Notes: a model not told the origin generated them from the letters alone. Counted from the first letter of the stretch, positions 24,301-34,099 are shown. The stretch is 64,000 bases of DNA from Liolophura sinensis (GCF_032854445.1 NC_088297.1:10128163-10192162); one strand, 5' to 3'. Made by a program: numbers and translations.

Positions 24301-24685
24301 GGAGGTCCCACACAGATTACCATATTAGAGGTCCTACACAGGCAACCATATTCGGGGTTCCAAACAGACAACCATATTCAAGGTTCCAAACAGGCAAAGA
24401 TATTGGACGTTGTACACAGGCAGCGATATTGGAGGTCCCACACAGGCCACCATATTGGAGGTCCCACACAGGCCACCATATTGGAGGTCCCACACAGCAA
24501 CCATACTGGAGGTTCCACACAGCAACCATACTGGAGGTCCCACACAGGTAACCATATTGGAGGTCCCATACAGGCAAAAAATTGGAGGTCCCACACAGGG
24601 CACCATATTGGAGGTCCCACACAGGCAACCATGTTGGTGGTCCCACACAGGCAACCATATTGGAAGTCCCACACAAGCATTACCA
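21371..24685. repeat. 26-bp minisatellite array with internal 1.44-kb duplication
   Basis: The unit is about 26 bases, 'ccatattggaggtcccaca' plus 'caggcaa', with frequent small variants (tactgg, ggttgt, ggttcc, gggatc). Three units give 26 codons, so frames of 60-272 codons appear on both strands with Pro-Tyr-Trp or Gly-Gly-Ser type repeats; I consider them non-coding. Coordinates 21,664-23,103 recur at 23,193-24,632 with an offset of 1,529 bases. In the parts I compared, and in every long frame crossing both copies, the copies read the same. The left end of the array abuts the SINE C target duplication. Confidence 0.95.
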
Positions 24686-25015
24686 TATTAAGCATAACTG
24701 AAGTCTATTAAAATAATGACAGCTATCATAGCTTTAAAATATATAAAAATATTAAGCTTAGACACTATCAATTAAATCTTGAACTATTCATTAAAATCAG
24801 GCATAGTATTTCACCCTCAAAAGTAGCATTATAGTTTTTGATGTAAATGTGACACAAATGTTTCATCCAAATTACACACAAACATATGTATACTTCATGT
24901 ACAATTACACAAACATGCTCTAAAGTTTCAGAGATATTTAAAGGGTAAGATCACATAAAATTAACATCATTATCAGTACAAAGATGATCATTAAAAGATC
25001 AATGTGAAAATACCT
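24686..25015. other. AT-rich low-copy DNA
   Basis: No feature seen. In minus-strand sense it would follow the stop codon of the frame at 25,016-25,147. Confidence 0.5.
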
Positions 25016-25147
25016 TTAATTAGTTATAACTTTGTATATTTCCTTTAAATACTGCTGATTTAGAGGAGCTCCTGTAAACATTGCTCGAGATACATGATTA
25101 AGTACACCAAGAAGTGCATTAGCAAGAAGTATGCAAATTTCGTGCAG
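25016..25147 (-). CDS. Terminal-exon-like minus frame, unknown
   Basis: On the minus strand an AG at 25,149-25,148 is followed by 43 open codons, beginning Leu-His-Glu-Ile-Cys, and TAA at 25,016-25,018. The predicted peptide is leucine- and alanine-rich and looks helical ('LLANALLGVLNHV'), ending 'YLKEIYKVITN'. The polypyrimidine tract before the AG is poor. The opposite strand is also open here, as part of a plus frame running from 25,064. I know no clear relative. It may be a last exon, a gene remnant or chance. Confidence 0.22.
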   Translation of the reverse strand: MHEICILLANALLGVLNHVSRAMFTGAPLNQQYLKEIYKVITN

Positions 25148-25220
25148 CTAGTCTCCCCAGCACCTTACACTTTTCTTCAATCTCTGACACATAATGTGAC
25201 CTATCTGCGCAGACATGTAT

Positions 25221-25224
<4 letters not shown>

Positions 25225-25306
<82 letters not shown>

Positions 25307-25322
25307 CCTCTCTCTCTCTCTT
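25225..25322. repeat. CT/TA/CT compound microsatellite
   Basis: (CT)n at about 25,226-25,273, (TA)n to about 25,302, then (CT)n to about 25,320. Any frame crossing it with Ser-Leu or Ile-Tyr runs is a by-product. Confidence 0.97.
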
Positions 25323-25342
25323 ACACAGTAAATACTTCAAAA

Positions 25343-25716
25343 ATGGCTGATAGATGGTGGGAAAAAAATTTCAAATGCTGTTGTGTTGAAATAGATTTTA
25401 AAAAAATGAAGACAACAGAGAGTTTTGTAAATGGACAACAACGTCTGACAGTAACTGTTTTAGATGTTGCTTGGAAATATAAAAATAGACAATGGGTTCT
25501 TAACAGCATACCAACGATGATTAAGGAAATTGTAGTTTTTAAATACTTAGTTTCAGTTTCAACCCGCTGCCAGTTCTTGTAGGTTGGCATATTTCTCCAT
25601 TACGTGGGTCGAGCTTCTACAGATGACATAATGCGTAATGTACCGGGAAGTTGCCTTCTTTTAGGTAATGGTCTTCAGGTAGAACGTGCATACATGTCAC
25701 CATCAAGAGTTGAAGC
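25343..25716 (+). pseudogene. Gene-like plus frame with one internal stop
   Basis: From ATG at 25,343 the plus frame is open for 79 codons to TAG at 25,580-25,582 and then continues in the same frame for about 45 codons until SINE A begins at 25,717. The first part starts 'MADRWWEKNFKCC' and includes 'NGQQRLTVTVLDVAW'. Upstream, the same frame is open from 25,064, but crosses the microsatellite. No family was recognised. On the minus strand the same DNA has a competing short frame (25,618 to a TAA near 25,541) after an AG. A decayed gene or retrocopy, or simple chance, are both possible. Confidence 0.22.
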
Positions 25717-25866
25717 ATTTGATTTATTTATTTGTTTGGAGTTTCATGCCACACTCAAGAATACTTATATAACGGTGGCCAGCATTATGGTGGGCAGAGC
25801 TTGGAGGGAAACCCACGACCATCCTCAGGATGCAGGTAAACCTCTCCCATATGTCTGCAGAGCTAC
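25717..25866 (-). repeat. SINE A, 5'-shortened
   Basis: A minus copy with 'tttatttatttgtttggag', 'ggccagcattatggtgggc' and 'cacgaccatcctcaggatg'; the tRNA-like head is missing. Confidence 0.88.
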
Positions 25867-25999
25867 AGATGATTAAGTAGAACATACCCAAACTCAAGAT
25901 TGTAATAAAAATGTAATAAAAGTGTAATAAAAGAGCATATGTGATCAAGGCTAATCAAAGAACAAATTAAGGTGGACTTTTCAATCCAAAGTAGATATT
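25867..25999. other. AT-rich low-copy DNA
   Basis: Contains three near-repeats of 'aatgtaataaaa' at about 25,902-25,935. Nothing else seen. Confidence 0.5.
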
Positions 26000-26074
26000 T
26001 CATTTCTCCACACCATCTGATGCAGAAGCTACCCGTTTCTTCTTGACAGATCTTATATCATCCACATATGTTTC
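26000..26074 (-). CDS. Short terminal-exon-like frame, unknown
   Basis: On the minus strand, after an AG at 26,076-26,075, 24 codons are open to TGA at 26,000-26,002. The peptide starts 'ETYVDDIRSV', has a basic 'KKKRV' cluster and ends 'DGVEK'. Such a basic, charged tail would suit the C-terminus of a nuclear protein, but this is only an inference. It starts in phase 0, matching the phase-0 end of the exon candidate at 27,126-27,335, so the two could be consecutive exons. The length is short enough to be chance. Confidence 0.25.
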   Translation of the reverse strand, partial: ETYVDDIRSVKKKRVASASDGVEK

Positions 26075-26545
26075 CTCATCAAACGGTTAATTACAGTCCA
26101 ATGTGAACGCACGATAAACTGAGCTTAAAGGCCAATTGGCTTACCCGCATTCCTACCCAATAAACAATTCTACTTTGGTATCACTTTGCACCAGAGGCAG
26201 GCGAGTGTAAAAGATACGGGTCAGGAAAACAAATGAGTTGTCTACACAGGTATTGTTAAATCAACGGTAAAAATTGCACGCAGGTGAATTCGTGTAGCAA
26301 ATCTTAAACGCAACACAGATGGAATGATGCTACCTTTGATTACTGCTGTCATTTTGACGAAGGCAGGTAAATGTCAAACCCACAAGTTAGTTGCACTTTA
26401 ATTATTGATTTTTTTTTTCCCTGTTTTACATCAGAGTTTGAACGAAAACTGAAATGATAAGACAAAAAATTCCGAAAAATCTTTTGGTTATCAGTGAAAT
26501 TAGGTATGACTATATCTGACACATTATATTCCACTATTATTCAAT
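26075..26545. other. Low-copy DNA
   Basis: A minus-strand segment at about 26,155-26,215 (codons reading LPLVQSDTKVELFIG) ends in a stop just before a GTAAGC; no gene assignment was possible. Confidence 0.4.
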
Positions 26546-27122
26546 CCTGAAAGGTCTGCAACAACCTGCAGATGGTCGTGGGGTTCCCGAGGTGGGGTTC
26601 CCGAGGGGGGGTGCCCTGTTTCCTCCCACCATAATATGACCAGCTATATGCTGGTCATCTTAATAATGCATGTAAATTAACATGCAGAGTTAAGTAGATA
26701 AAGTGTGCAGAGTTAAGTACATTAAGTGTGCAGAGTTAAGTAGATTAACTTTCCACATGTACATATGACTAATCAGTCAGCGTTTGTTATTATTAATAGT
26801 TCGGTAAACGAACTATTGTATGTATAAATATGGTTGTTTCTCAATGAGAAGAGGAGTTTTAGGGAGTTGACCTGTGAGGACCTCAGAGTGTGGTCACTCC
26901 CACGTTGTTATGTGTAATAAATGACGGTTGTTACTGAGAACGTTACTTGGAGAGTTTTCCTATCTACATTAGACATGGAATGAAGACAAACGACGGTGAC
27001 CATCCTGGTCGCAATTTTACTTAAGACCCTAACCCTGGTCTTAATAATGCTGGGTGTCATCATAAAAATCAAATATCCTTGAGTACGGAGTAAAACACCA
27101 ATCAAAAAAATAAATTAATTCA
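26546..27122 (+). repeat. SINE A interrupted by about 400 bases
   Basis: The left part, 26,546-26,645, holds 'caacctgcagatggtcgtg' and 'tttcctcccaccataatat', with a local duplication of 'ggggttcccgagg'. The right part, 27,046-27,122, resumes with 'atatccttgagtacggagt' and ends in 'aaaacaccaatc' plus an A/T tail. The intervening DNA contains a triplicated 'cagagttaagta' word and an LTR-like stretch. Confidence 0.75.
26758..26968 (+). mobile_element. Possible solo LTR or LTR remnant
   Basis: The 211-base segment starts 'tgtacata' and ends 'tatctaca', so it begins TG, ends CA and has a short imperfect inverted end. It contains a TATA-like 'tataaata' at about 26,822, a perfect 9-base hairpin 'aatagttcg/cgaactatt' at 26,795-26,817 and an AATAAA signal at about 26,916. 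It sits inside the interrupted SINE A. No target-site duplication, primer-binding site or internal retrotransposon genes were found. Confidence 0.35.
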
Positions 27123-27125
27123 AAC

Positions 27126-27335
27126 CTGGAAATATGTAGCAGGACAAGGACCATGTTCAGCACCAAATAGTATTTTGACAGCCCGGGCCAACTGTTTGGT
27201 ACAGGATAAATCTGCCAGGTAAATAACAGTGTACGTGTAACTTTCTTTAAGTAAGTTGAATAGCTGAAGATTTGTCTTCATGTCCTTCACCAATTTAAAG
27301 ATTACTTTCTGTCTTGTCATTACATAGATAATTTT
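27126..27335 (-). CDS. Internal-exon candidate, unknown protein
   Basis: The minus strand is open for 70 codons between an AG at 27,337-27,336 and a GT at 27,125-27,124 (context CAG|GTTTGA, a weak donor). The peptide includes 'KLVKDMKTNLQLFNLLKES' and 'KQLARAVKILFGAEHG', with an amphipathic-helix look and a small Cys/Pro-containing end. Codon use is balanced and the frame starts and ends in phase 0. A much stronger acceptor ('ttttttcctgttgtttcag') lies just upstream, with its AG at 27,362-27,361, but entering there meets stops in all frames before the open part. An alternative is that translation starts at ATG 27,320-27,318 in a spliced 5' exon. No family recognised. Confidence 0.33.
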
Positions 27336-27362
27336 CTGTTATGAACATTATTACTTGTATCT

Positions 27363-28625
27363 GAAACAACAGGAAAAAATAATTTACCCGAACACTTCAA
27401 TCACTTAACTTAAGGCAGTCTCTGTACACAGTAACACATTTATTTATTCTCTGAAATTAGATGCTAACAAAACTCAAATTGGAATATTTCAAAAGAAAAA
27501 AACATTCTGAACAAAAAACAAAAACAAATACACTTAATTTATGCAAATTAGCAGCAATGGGTTTGCATCATAAACACGATAACTGTTGAATACAGATGGA
27601 CATATTTCTGATATATGGACAAAAAAAATTATCACCAGAAGAATACAAATAAAGCCAAAATCTATAAATAGTTGAAGCATTTTCATATTTTCCTTAAAAT
27701 ATGATACGAAATTACAGCTTTATCTGCTTATCACATGTTCAGATGATAAAAGCTTTCAAACACACTGAGGTGCAATTCTGTACAACTATGCCACTACTAT
27801 AACTTACATTGTATTTTTAAAGAAATATCATTAATCTGTTACCTTAATTTCCTTTTCAATTAAAAGACCAGATGATTTTCTTTAATTTTTTTTTTTCAAG
27901 CTTCCTACACAACTCTGCAGCTACATATATTTGAACATAACTGTACCAATAGCCTTGATGTTTTCAGTGGCACTGGATCATGAACAGCTCACTACTTGCG
28001 CACTCTGAGCACACTCGGAGCACACCCAGAGCGCACTTCTAACATTCCAGTATCCCTACCATATATGTAGCCTCCGTTTGCTGGTGCAGAGTTATTGGCG
28101 TTGCCTATCGCTCATATGAGATACTGTACAACAGATATATGCATTTTGCCAGTGTTCCACAATCTGACTACAAACCCACCATAGGCATGCTAGAGGCCCA
28201 CAACTGGGCTGTCATGAAACATGTTTTGACCTGGATTATACTGTGTACAATGTGTATTAATTTGAACAAATATTTCGGCAATGACTGTTACTCATTTTTC
28301 ATGAGTCTGAGAGTTATATGGTATTCATCTTCGATGTTTTAAGGTTTGCTTAGAAGCCATGAAGTAGATGATATCCTACTGTACAAATGTATCAGCAATA
28401 TTCAACCAGTTACCTTTACGCAAGCCTTAGAAAAATGAAAGAAATTTTATAGACATTAACAATCAAAGAAAAAATTTGTAAAAACTTAAACAAAAACAAA
28501 AAGGGCCCCTTCCAGACATACAGTTACCCCAAGAATTTTTAGTGATAGCTTTATTTACATCTAAAAATGAATTTTTACAGGTGAGCTTTTAAGGTGAATA
28601 CTGTGAATCATATGTAATTAAGAAT
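27363..28625. other. AT-rich low-copy DNA
   Basis: No gene supported. A patch at 27,990-28,040 has the repeated word 'gcgcactctgagcacactc'. 28,139-28,342 is an open plus frame of 67 codons; its last third resembles the core of the 1334-2165 array (28,285-28,350), so it is probably repeat-derived. Confidence 0.45.
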
Positions 28626-28911
28626 TATTTATTTCATTGGTGTTTAACGAGGTAATAGAATATTTCATTTATATGACTGCAGCCAGCATTATGATGGGAG
28701 GAAACCCGACAGCGAGCCAGGGAAACCGAGCAGAACCAGCCGGAAACCCACGACTATCCGCAGGTTGCTGGCAGACCTTCCCACCAAAGGCCGAAGAGGA
28801 AGCCAGCATCAGCTGGACTTGAACTCACAGCAACCGAATTAGTGGGATGCTCCTGGGTCATTGCGCCGAGCTGCTGGCTCCGTGCTGCCCCCTAGGCCAC
28901 AGAGGACCCAT
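28626..28911 (-). repeat. Full-length SINE A, diverged
   Basis: All blocks are present: 'ccagcattatgatgggagg', 'tatccgcaggttgctggca', 'ctggacttgaactcacagc' and a head ending 'aggccacagaggaccc'. A local duplication of 'accgagcagaacc'-like sequence lengthens the middle. Confidence 0.9.
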
Positions 28912-29174
28912 CAGTTATGAAATATAACCTACCATAAAAGTAATCAATACAAAGTGTCTATACCTTCTCAGTTTTACAATGCAAATGTAACAAAAACAAT
29001 ACTGTTTTTGAAAGCTTATTGCTCAATTTTTACCAAATTAAACTACAGAAATATGACTATTAAAATTATTAAAAAGAAATAACACACCTGTCAGATTACC
29101 ATATCTTTACTACTGTATTATATATATCGCCATTACATCAGCTACGCATTTAATACATCAGCTCCCTGTCCAGT
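28912..29174. other. AT-rich low-copy DNA
   Basis: No feature seen. Confidence 0.5.
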
Positions 29175-29543
29175 TCAAGATGACAAGGAATCAATCCAGT
29201 GTATTAATAAAAGGCTATAAGTAAAGAGGGCAGACCAGCAGAACAGAGTAACGTGATGATTTACAGCTGGTGATAAAATCCCAGAAAAGCTAGACAGCGC
29301 CCTCTGCTGGGAGCAATATATTTTTTCCGCCTTTCTAATAGGCGAAGTATAGCTATCCGTTTTATCAAACTGTCCACTTCCGTCAATTACTTTTATAGAT
29401 TCTTTAAAATGGCCATGCTCCGGGAGCAATAAAACACTCGTTCCACTGTCTGCTGTCTTGTGACGGGGAATAAAAAACACTTCCAAAAGCTTTGTGACGT
29501 TCCGGTAGAGTTTTCTCCCCTGGTTTTTATCCAGGGTGACCAT
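29175..29543 (-). CDS. Open minus frame of 122 codons in CpG-richer DNA, unknown
   Basis: ATG at 29,543-29,541 has G at +4 and lies at the edge of a CpG-containing block (29,440-30,110). The frame runs to a stop at 29,175. If spliced, a GTAATT after codon 51 (29,390) is a possible phase-0 donor, which would make 29,391-29,543 a first exon compatible in phase with 27,126-27,335. The N-terminal part reads 'MVTLDKNQGRKLYRNVTKL'. No domain was recognised and no signal peptide is evident. The downstream half includes a consensus CTCF motif, which argues that at least part of the frame is noncoding. Confidence 0.22.
   Translation of the reverse strand: MVTLDKNQGRKLYRNVTKLLEVFFIPRHKTADSGTSVLLLPEHGHFKESIKVIDGSGQFDKTDSYTSPIRKAEKIYCSQQRALSSFSGILSPAVNHHVTLFCWSALFTYSLLLIHWIDSLSS
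29295..29310 (-). promoter_or_regulatory. Consensus CTCF-type motif
   Basis: On the minus strand the 16 bases 'ccagcagagggcgctg' fit the CTCF core CCASYAGRKGGCRSYV at every position. CTCF is conserved in bilaterians including molluscs. Occupancy cannot be judged from sequence. I saw only this one full match in the window. Confidence 0.5.
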
Positions 29544-30120
29544 GCGTCGGACAAACGGCCAGAGCTCATCAATTATTGAGGAAAAGACGGTGGGTATTTC
29601 TGGCAGACGTCAGCGCGGTAGTACTAACCTCCCAGCACAGCTCCCTCGGCATCATCCAGACGCCTGGATGTATCATTTATACTTACATGACAGTATGAGA
29701 CGGGGACTGCGCGACAACTAACGCCTCGCCACCAACACATTTTATGTCCACTATATTTTAGTATTAAATTACAGCCCAGTGGAAAAAGTCAGCCAGACGT
29801 TTGTATTGGCAGGGATGACAAATAGAGTGATTTCAGGGTCTCCCACCTGTCAGCAAACGTTACTTCTGATTTCCCATAGACGCTGGCGCACGGATTTGGC
29901 TTGGGTCGCCAAATGTGCCCCTTGGGCAAGGGTTCTGCCCGGTCACATCTACGGTCGAACAGGACACCAAATACTGCGACAAAAACACTCAGCACTGATA
30001 AATCTCAAAACACAGCTATAGCTAGGACTTTCTGCCGAGTTGGTTGGGCTCCAGGCGATTTCCTTAGACGCTCTAACAACGATACAACCCAACTGTAAAT
30101 GTTCTGGACAGATATGTATA
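29440..30120. promoter_or_regulatory. CpG-containing low-copy block, possible promoter or enhancer
   Basis: CpG is much more frequent than in flanking DNA, and no SINE or array occurs in it. Open frames exist on both strands (plus 29,536-29,721 and 29,779-30,021; minus 29,789-29,995), none recognisable. It lies upstream, in minus sense, of the exon-like frames at 25-29.5 kb and could hold their promoter. This is inference. Confidence 0.3.
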
Positions 30121-30234
30121 TACACGTGACTACCAGCACCACGGGTGCACGGCCAGATGGAACTGTTTGGAGTCCCTGAGTCTGATGTTTTCACACGAAC
30201 AAGAATTAACAGAAATACTTGTACATACAAAGGC

Positions 30235-30430
30235 TTTTTCTTTTTTTTTTTTACACGGTATCAAAATGACCTAAAGGTTTGTCTGATAGTCCTTATGATC
30301 TTGTTTGAAAGGCAAGATGATACCCAATTGGGGAAAATGTCGGCTTAAGCACAAAAGTGATATTTTATGGCATTTATTTACCTCTAAAAATGCGCTTTTT
30401 GGTGCAAAATTTTGGGTCATTTACTCTACC
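30235..30430 (-). repeat. Dispersed family F copy
   Basis: The reverse complement contains 'acccaaaattttgcaccaa' and 'agaggtaaataaatgccat', followed by a block that aligns with 47,755-47,870. Family F has no recognisable tRNA head or coding capacity. Confidence 0.65.
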
Positions 30431-30449
30431 TATCACACCTGTGCATGTA

Positions 30450-30790
30450 TATACTGTAGGTACACTTCTATTACAGATACACTTCTATTACAGATAGGCA
30501 CTTCTATTACAGATAGGCACTTATTTTTTTATTTTATTTCATATATATATATAAAATAAATTTATATGTATATTTTTAACGGAGGTTTATTTCTGTTGCT
30601 TGAAACACTTTTACTGTAGATACACTTCTATTGCAGGTACATTTCCATTCCAGCTACACTTCTATTGCAGGTACATTTCCATTCCAGCTACACTTCTATT
30701 GCAGGTACATTTCCATTCCAGCTACACTAATATTGCAGGTACATTTCCATAAAAACATTTCTATCGCAGGTACATTTCTTCTGCAGGCAC
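30450..30790. repeat. Two linked short arrays with 'acttctatt' core
   Basis: 30,458-30,525 holds three or four 17-22-base units with 'cacttctattacagat'. After an AT-rich break, 30,621-30,790 holds about five 34-base units with 'tacacttctattgcaggta' and 'catttccattccagc', the last two degraded. The shared core suggests a common origin. Confidence 0.88.
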
Positions 30791-30811
30791 ATTCCTAATG
30801 CTAGAATACAT

Positions 30812-30924
30812 TTATTTATTTATTTGATTGGTGTTTTACGCCGTACTCAAGAATATTTCACTTATACGACGGCGGCCAGCATTATGGTGGGTGGAAACTG
30901 GGCACAGCCCGGGGGAAACCCACA
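30812..30924 (-). repeat. 5'-truncated SINE A with perfect target duplication
   Basis: Only the 3' 113 bases are present, ending abruptly after 'gcccgggggaaacccaca'. The flanks 30,797-30,811 and 30,925-30,939 are the identical 15 bases 'aatgctagaatacat'. Truncation at the 5' end with an intact duplication is the signature of incomplete target-primed reverse transcription. The element is close to the family consensus, so it is probably young. Confidence 0.95.
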
Positions 30925-30939
30925 AATGCTAGAATACAT

Positions 30940-31251
30940 GTATTTATATTTTATACAGAACTGAATAAATGACCGTGGCTACTAAACACTGATTTCATTC
31001 ATTCTGCGGTGAGAATATTTTCAACCAAGATGCAGTACTGTATCAGTGGACTTTGCAGACAATTATTATGAAAATGACCCTATAATGATTCATTTGCATC
31101 ACTTATTAAAGATGCAATCTTCATAAAACCGTGCAAATTGCATCCCTACACCCCACAGTTCTCTCAGAATGTTTCAAAATGTTGGGTGCTGAGGTGGTTG
31201 AAAAGACTGAAGAATTAAGGTAAATGCTTTGAACTACCATAATGAGTACCA
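30940..31251. other. AT-rich low-copy DNA
   Basis: No feature seen. Confidence 0.5.
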
Positions 31252-31772
31252 CTACATAAAATTACTATTTTCATTGCATGCAGGTATATTTCTGATTGCA
31301 GACAGTTTAGTACTACACCTGTAAAATTACTATTTTATTGCATGCAGGTATATTTCTGATTGCAGGCAGTTTAGTATTACACCTGTAAAATTACTATTTT
31401 ATTGCATGCAGGTATATTTCTGATTGCAGGCAGTTTAGTATTACACCTGTAAAATTACTATTTTATTGCATGCTGGTATATTTCTGATTGCAGACAGTTT
31501 AGTACTACACCTGTAAAATTACTATTTTATTGCATGCAGGTATATTTCTGATTGCAGACAGTTTAGCACTACACCTGTAAAATTACTATTTTATTTCATG
31601 CAAGTATATTTCTGATTGCAGACAGTTTAGTACTACACCTGTAAAATTACTATTTTACTACATGCAGGTATATTTCTGATTGCAGGCAGTTTAGTATTAC
31701 ACCTGTAAAATTACTATTTTATTGCATGCAGGTATATTTCTGATTGCAGACAGTTTAGTACTACACCTATAG
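31252..31772. repeat. 64-bp tandem array, eight units
   Basis: The unit is 'cctgtaaaattactatttta' followed by a 'tgcatgcaggtatatttctg' block and 'cagtttagtactaca'. Eight copies differ by few substitutions, mainly at a g/a in 'gcagacag/gcaggcag' that marks alternating subtypes. Confidence 0.95.
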
Positions 31773-32608
31773 TACTGGGCATGTGTGCATCTTCTCTGGG
31801 GATGTTGAGGTCTTAATCCAGGAGCTCAGGGACCATCAGTTTCACACCTGTCCACAATTAAAATATGTAACTCTTTTTCTAAACTTTTTTTTTTTTTTTA
31901 TGGGGCATTTTCCAATCTTTTAATTTTATCTCCATGTCTAGATTCTGATATTTCCTTCATTCGCTTTCACACCCACAAAATTTTTTCCACACTGAGACAA
32001 TATTGCTGAAGTAACAATGTGCTTTATGCGGCATTATAGCCCATAAATAATTATTCACTCACGCATAAAAAAAAAAAAATTTAAAAAAAAGACAACTGAG
32101 AGCTCTATTAAGCATCATAATATGATCGTCTCCAAAGTTCTCATCAAAAATTTATGAAATAATTGCTAGACAAGCCGAATACGCACAAAAAAAACAAAAA
32201 AACAAATAAAATTCTTGAAATGAAATTTATGTTTTTAATCAATTAACCACTGCAATAGGAAAAAAAACATTCCCAACTGACATTCTATAGAGTGGATCTA
32301 ACGAATAATCTTTCTCTCCATTTCATAGTGTTTTTGAAAAGCAAGTGTATTTTGAACGCTTTCTGCTCCTCATCTGCACAAACATTCTTTTACAAAAATT
32401 ACATCATTGAATTATGACCTGTTTATACAGATGTATAATTTTTATATGATATTAAACTTTATCACATAAACTGTTACATAACTTGCAAAAGGGCCAAATT
32501 ATTGCAATACAGTCAATTATAAAATTATTATTTTTTTACTCCAGAACAATTTTGGAAACAAAAGCCTTTAAGTACACTTACAATGGTGACTGATCTTGCT
32601 AATTCATA
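31773..32608. other. AT-rich low-copy DNA
   Basis: Long A and T runs (31,890; 32,070; 32,080). No gene or repeat family supported. Confidence 0.5.
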
Positions 32609-32682
32609 AGTAAAACACTAAACACTAAAGTAAAACACTAAACACTAAAGTAAAACACTAAACACTAAAGTAAAACACAGCT
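32609..32682. repeat. 20-bp tandem array, about four units
   Basis: Repeats of 'taaaacactaaacactaaag'. Confidence 0.95.
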
Positions 32683-32727
32683 GACACAACACCATGCCTT
32701 TAATTTATTTACCAAGACAACAACGGT

Positions 32728-33000
32728 CTTATGACAACTGGGCAACATGACAACTGGGCAACATGACAACTGGGCAACATGACAACTGGGCAGCATGGCA
32801 ACTAGGCAACATGACAACTAGGCAACATGACAACATGACAATTAGGCAACATGACAACTGGGCAACATGACAACTGGGCAACATGACAACTGGGCAACAT
32901 GGCAACTGGACAACATGACAACTGGGCAACATGACAACTGGGCAACACGACCACTGGGCAACGTTACAAATGGGCAACATGACAACTGGGCAACATGATA
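32728..33000. repeat. 16-bp tandem array, about 17 units
   Basis: The unit is 'gacaactgggcaacat' with substitutions (tagg, gcatgg) and one shortened unit. The minus frame of Cys/Pro/Val-rich repeats at 32,729-32,980 is a by-product. Confidence 0.95.
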
Positions 33001-33023
33001 TTAATAGCCCTGAGTTCTTGTTA

Positions 33024-33427
33024 AATTTTATTTATTTAATTATTTATTTAATTATTTATTTAATAATTAATTAATTATTTACTTTTATTGATGTTGTTAA
33101 TGCTATATTAAAGTATGTTTCACAAATACAGTGGTGATCAGTTTTGTGGGTGGGGCAAACAGCAGTGCCAGAGGTAAATCTTCCACCAATACCCATTGGA
33201 AAGACTGATAAATTTTCCAGAGGGCAACATACAGACTTGCCTGCAGTACTGCCCGGATACACAAACTGACCCACTGACCACTTTTAATTGTCAGTAGGTC
33301 CCCACATACAACAACAGTTAGAGAATCAACAGAACAAATCTGTCGCCCAAGGCCGGGATTGAACTGCCACCTTGTGTTCCTTGTGGTTAAGAGTCGTGTA
33401 CATTACCACTGAGCCAGTGTTGCCCAG
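33024..33427 (-). repeat. SINE B, tRNA-derived, full copy
   Basis: On the minus strand the head has an A-box-like 'tggctcagtggtaatgta' and a B-box-like 'gcagttcaatcccggcc'. The body is unlike SINE A except for a short 'gtttcacaaatacagtgg' resemblance, and the 3' end is a long (ATTT/ATTA)n tail at 33,024-33,078. A related but worn copy may be at 55,866-56,185. Confidence 0.8.
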
Positions 33428-33892
33428 TTTACAATTTTCCTCATACTTGATACTTTCGAAATGTTCTCATGCAACTTCACCTAAAGGATATTATCCATCG
33501 GATTTTGTATTTATCAGTTACATATAACTTGTGATTTCTCATTCTGCTTTCGCAAAACTGACGGTTAATTTTAGCCAGGTCTTCATCACACCAAATCATT
33601 CCATTAACTGTCATTATAAGTCATTATATCAGGTATGGTGAGGCATTTTCTAACAGCGGACCATCACACCAGTGATTTCTTGATCTTTTCACACTATTTC
33701 CATGCCGTATATTTTGACACTTTACCGGAAAATTGGGGTGTTCAGTGGTCGAGCGGTCTAGACTGCCTATAAGGTCAGGCCAGCAGTCCTGGAGCAATGA
33801 GGTGACAAGGTCAAAGACAGCCAGGACCAATAAGATGGTGAGGTGAAATCCAGCCCCTCTGCTCTCTTACTTACAGCTATATATCAAGGCTT
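33428..33892. other. Low-copy DNA
   Basis: No gene supported. 33,735-33,835 is GC-richer with 'gtggtcgagcggtctagac' and GGTCA words. Confidence 0.45.
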
Positions 33893-34050
33893 CTCCTCTG
33901 GGTGTACGTGGGAAGGTCTGTCAGCAACCTGCGGATGGTGTTGAGTTTTTCCCGGACTCTGCCCTGTTTCCTCACACCATAATGCTGGCAGCTGTCATAT
34001 AAGTGAAATATTCTACGTAAAACACAAATCAAATAAATAAATAAAATAAA
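33893..34050 (+). repeat. SINE A, 5'-truncated
   Basis: Starts near 'gtgggaaggtctgtcagca' and ends in 'aatcaaataaataaataaa'. Confidence 0.9.
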
Positions 34051-34099
34051 TATCAAGAGGATGATCATGCATGCAATGTCTAGTGAAGAATGGGTTTTT

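Noticed and set aside
22204-24711. Repeat frames with His-Arg-Gln-Pro-Tyr-Trp motifs
   Set aside because: The 26-bp unit opens frames on both strands and the same peptides recur only because of the 1.44-kb duplication.
27020-27036. Telomere-like 'ccctaaccctgg' word
   Set aside because: It is a single partial occurrence without tandem repetition.
33080-33427. tRNA gene suggested by A- and B-box-like words
   Set aside because: The boxes belong to a SINE with a long non-tRNA body and an AT tail; no cloverleaf with a paired acceptor stem was seen.
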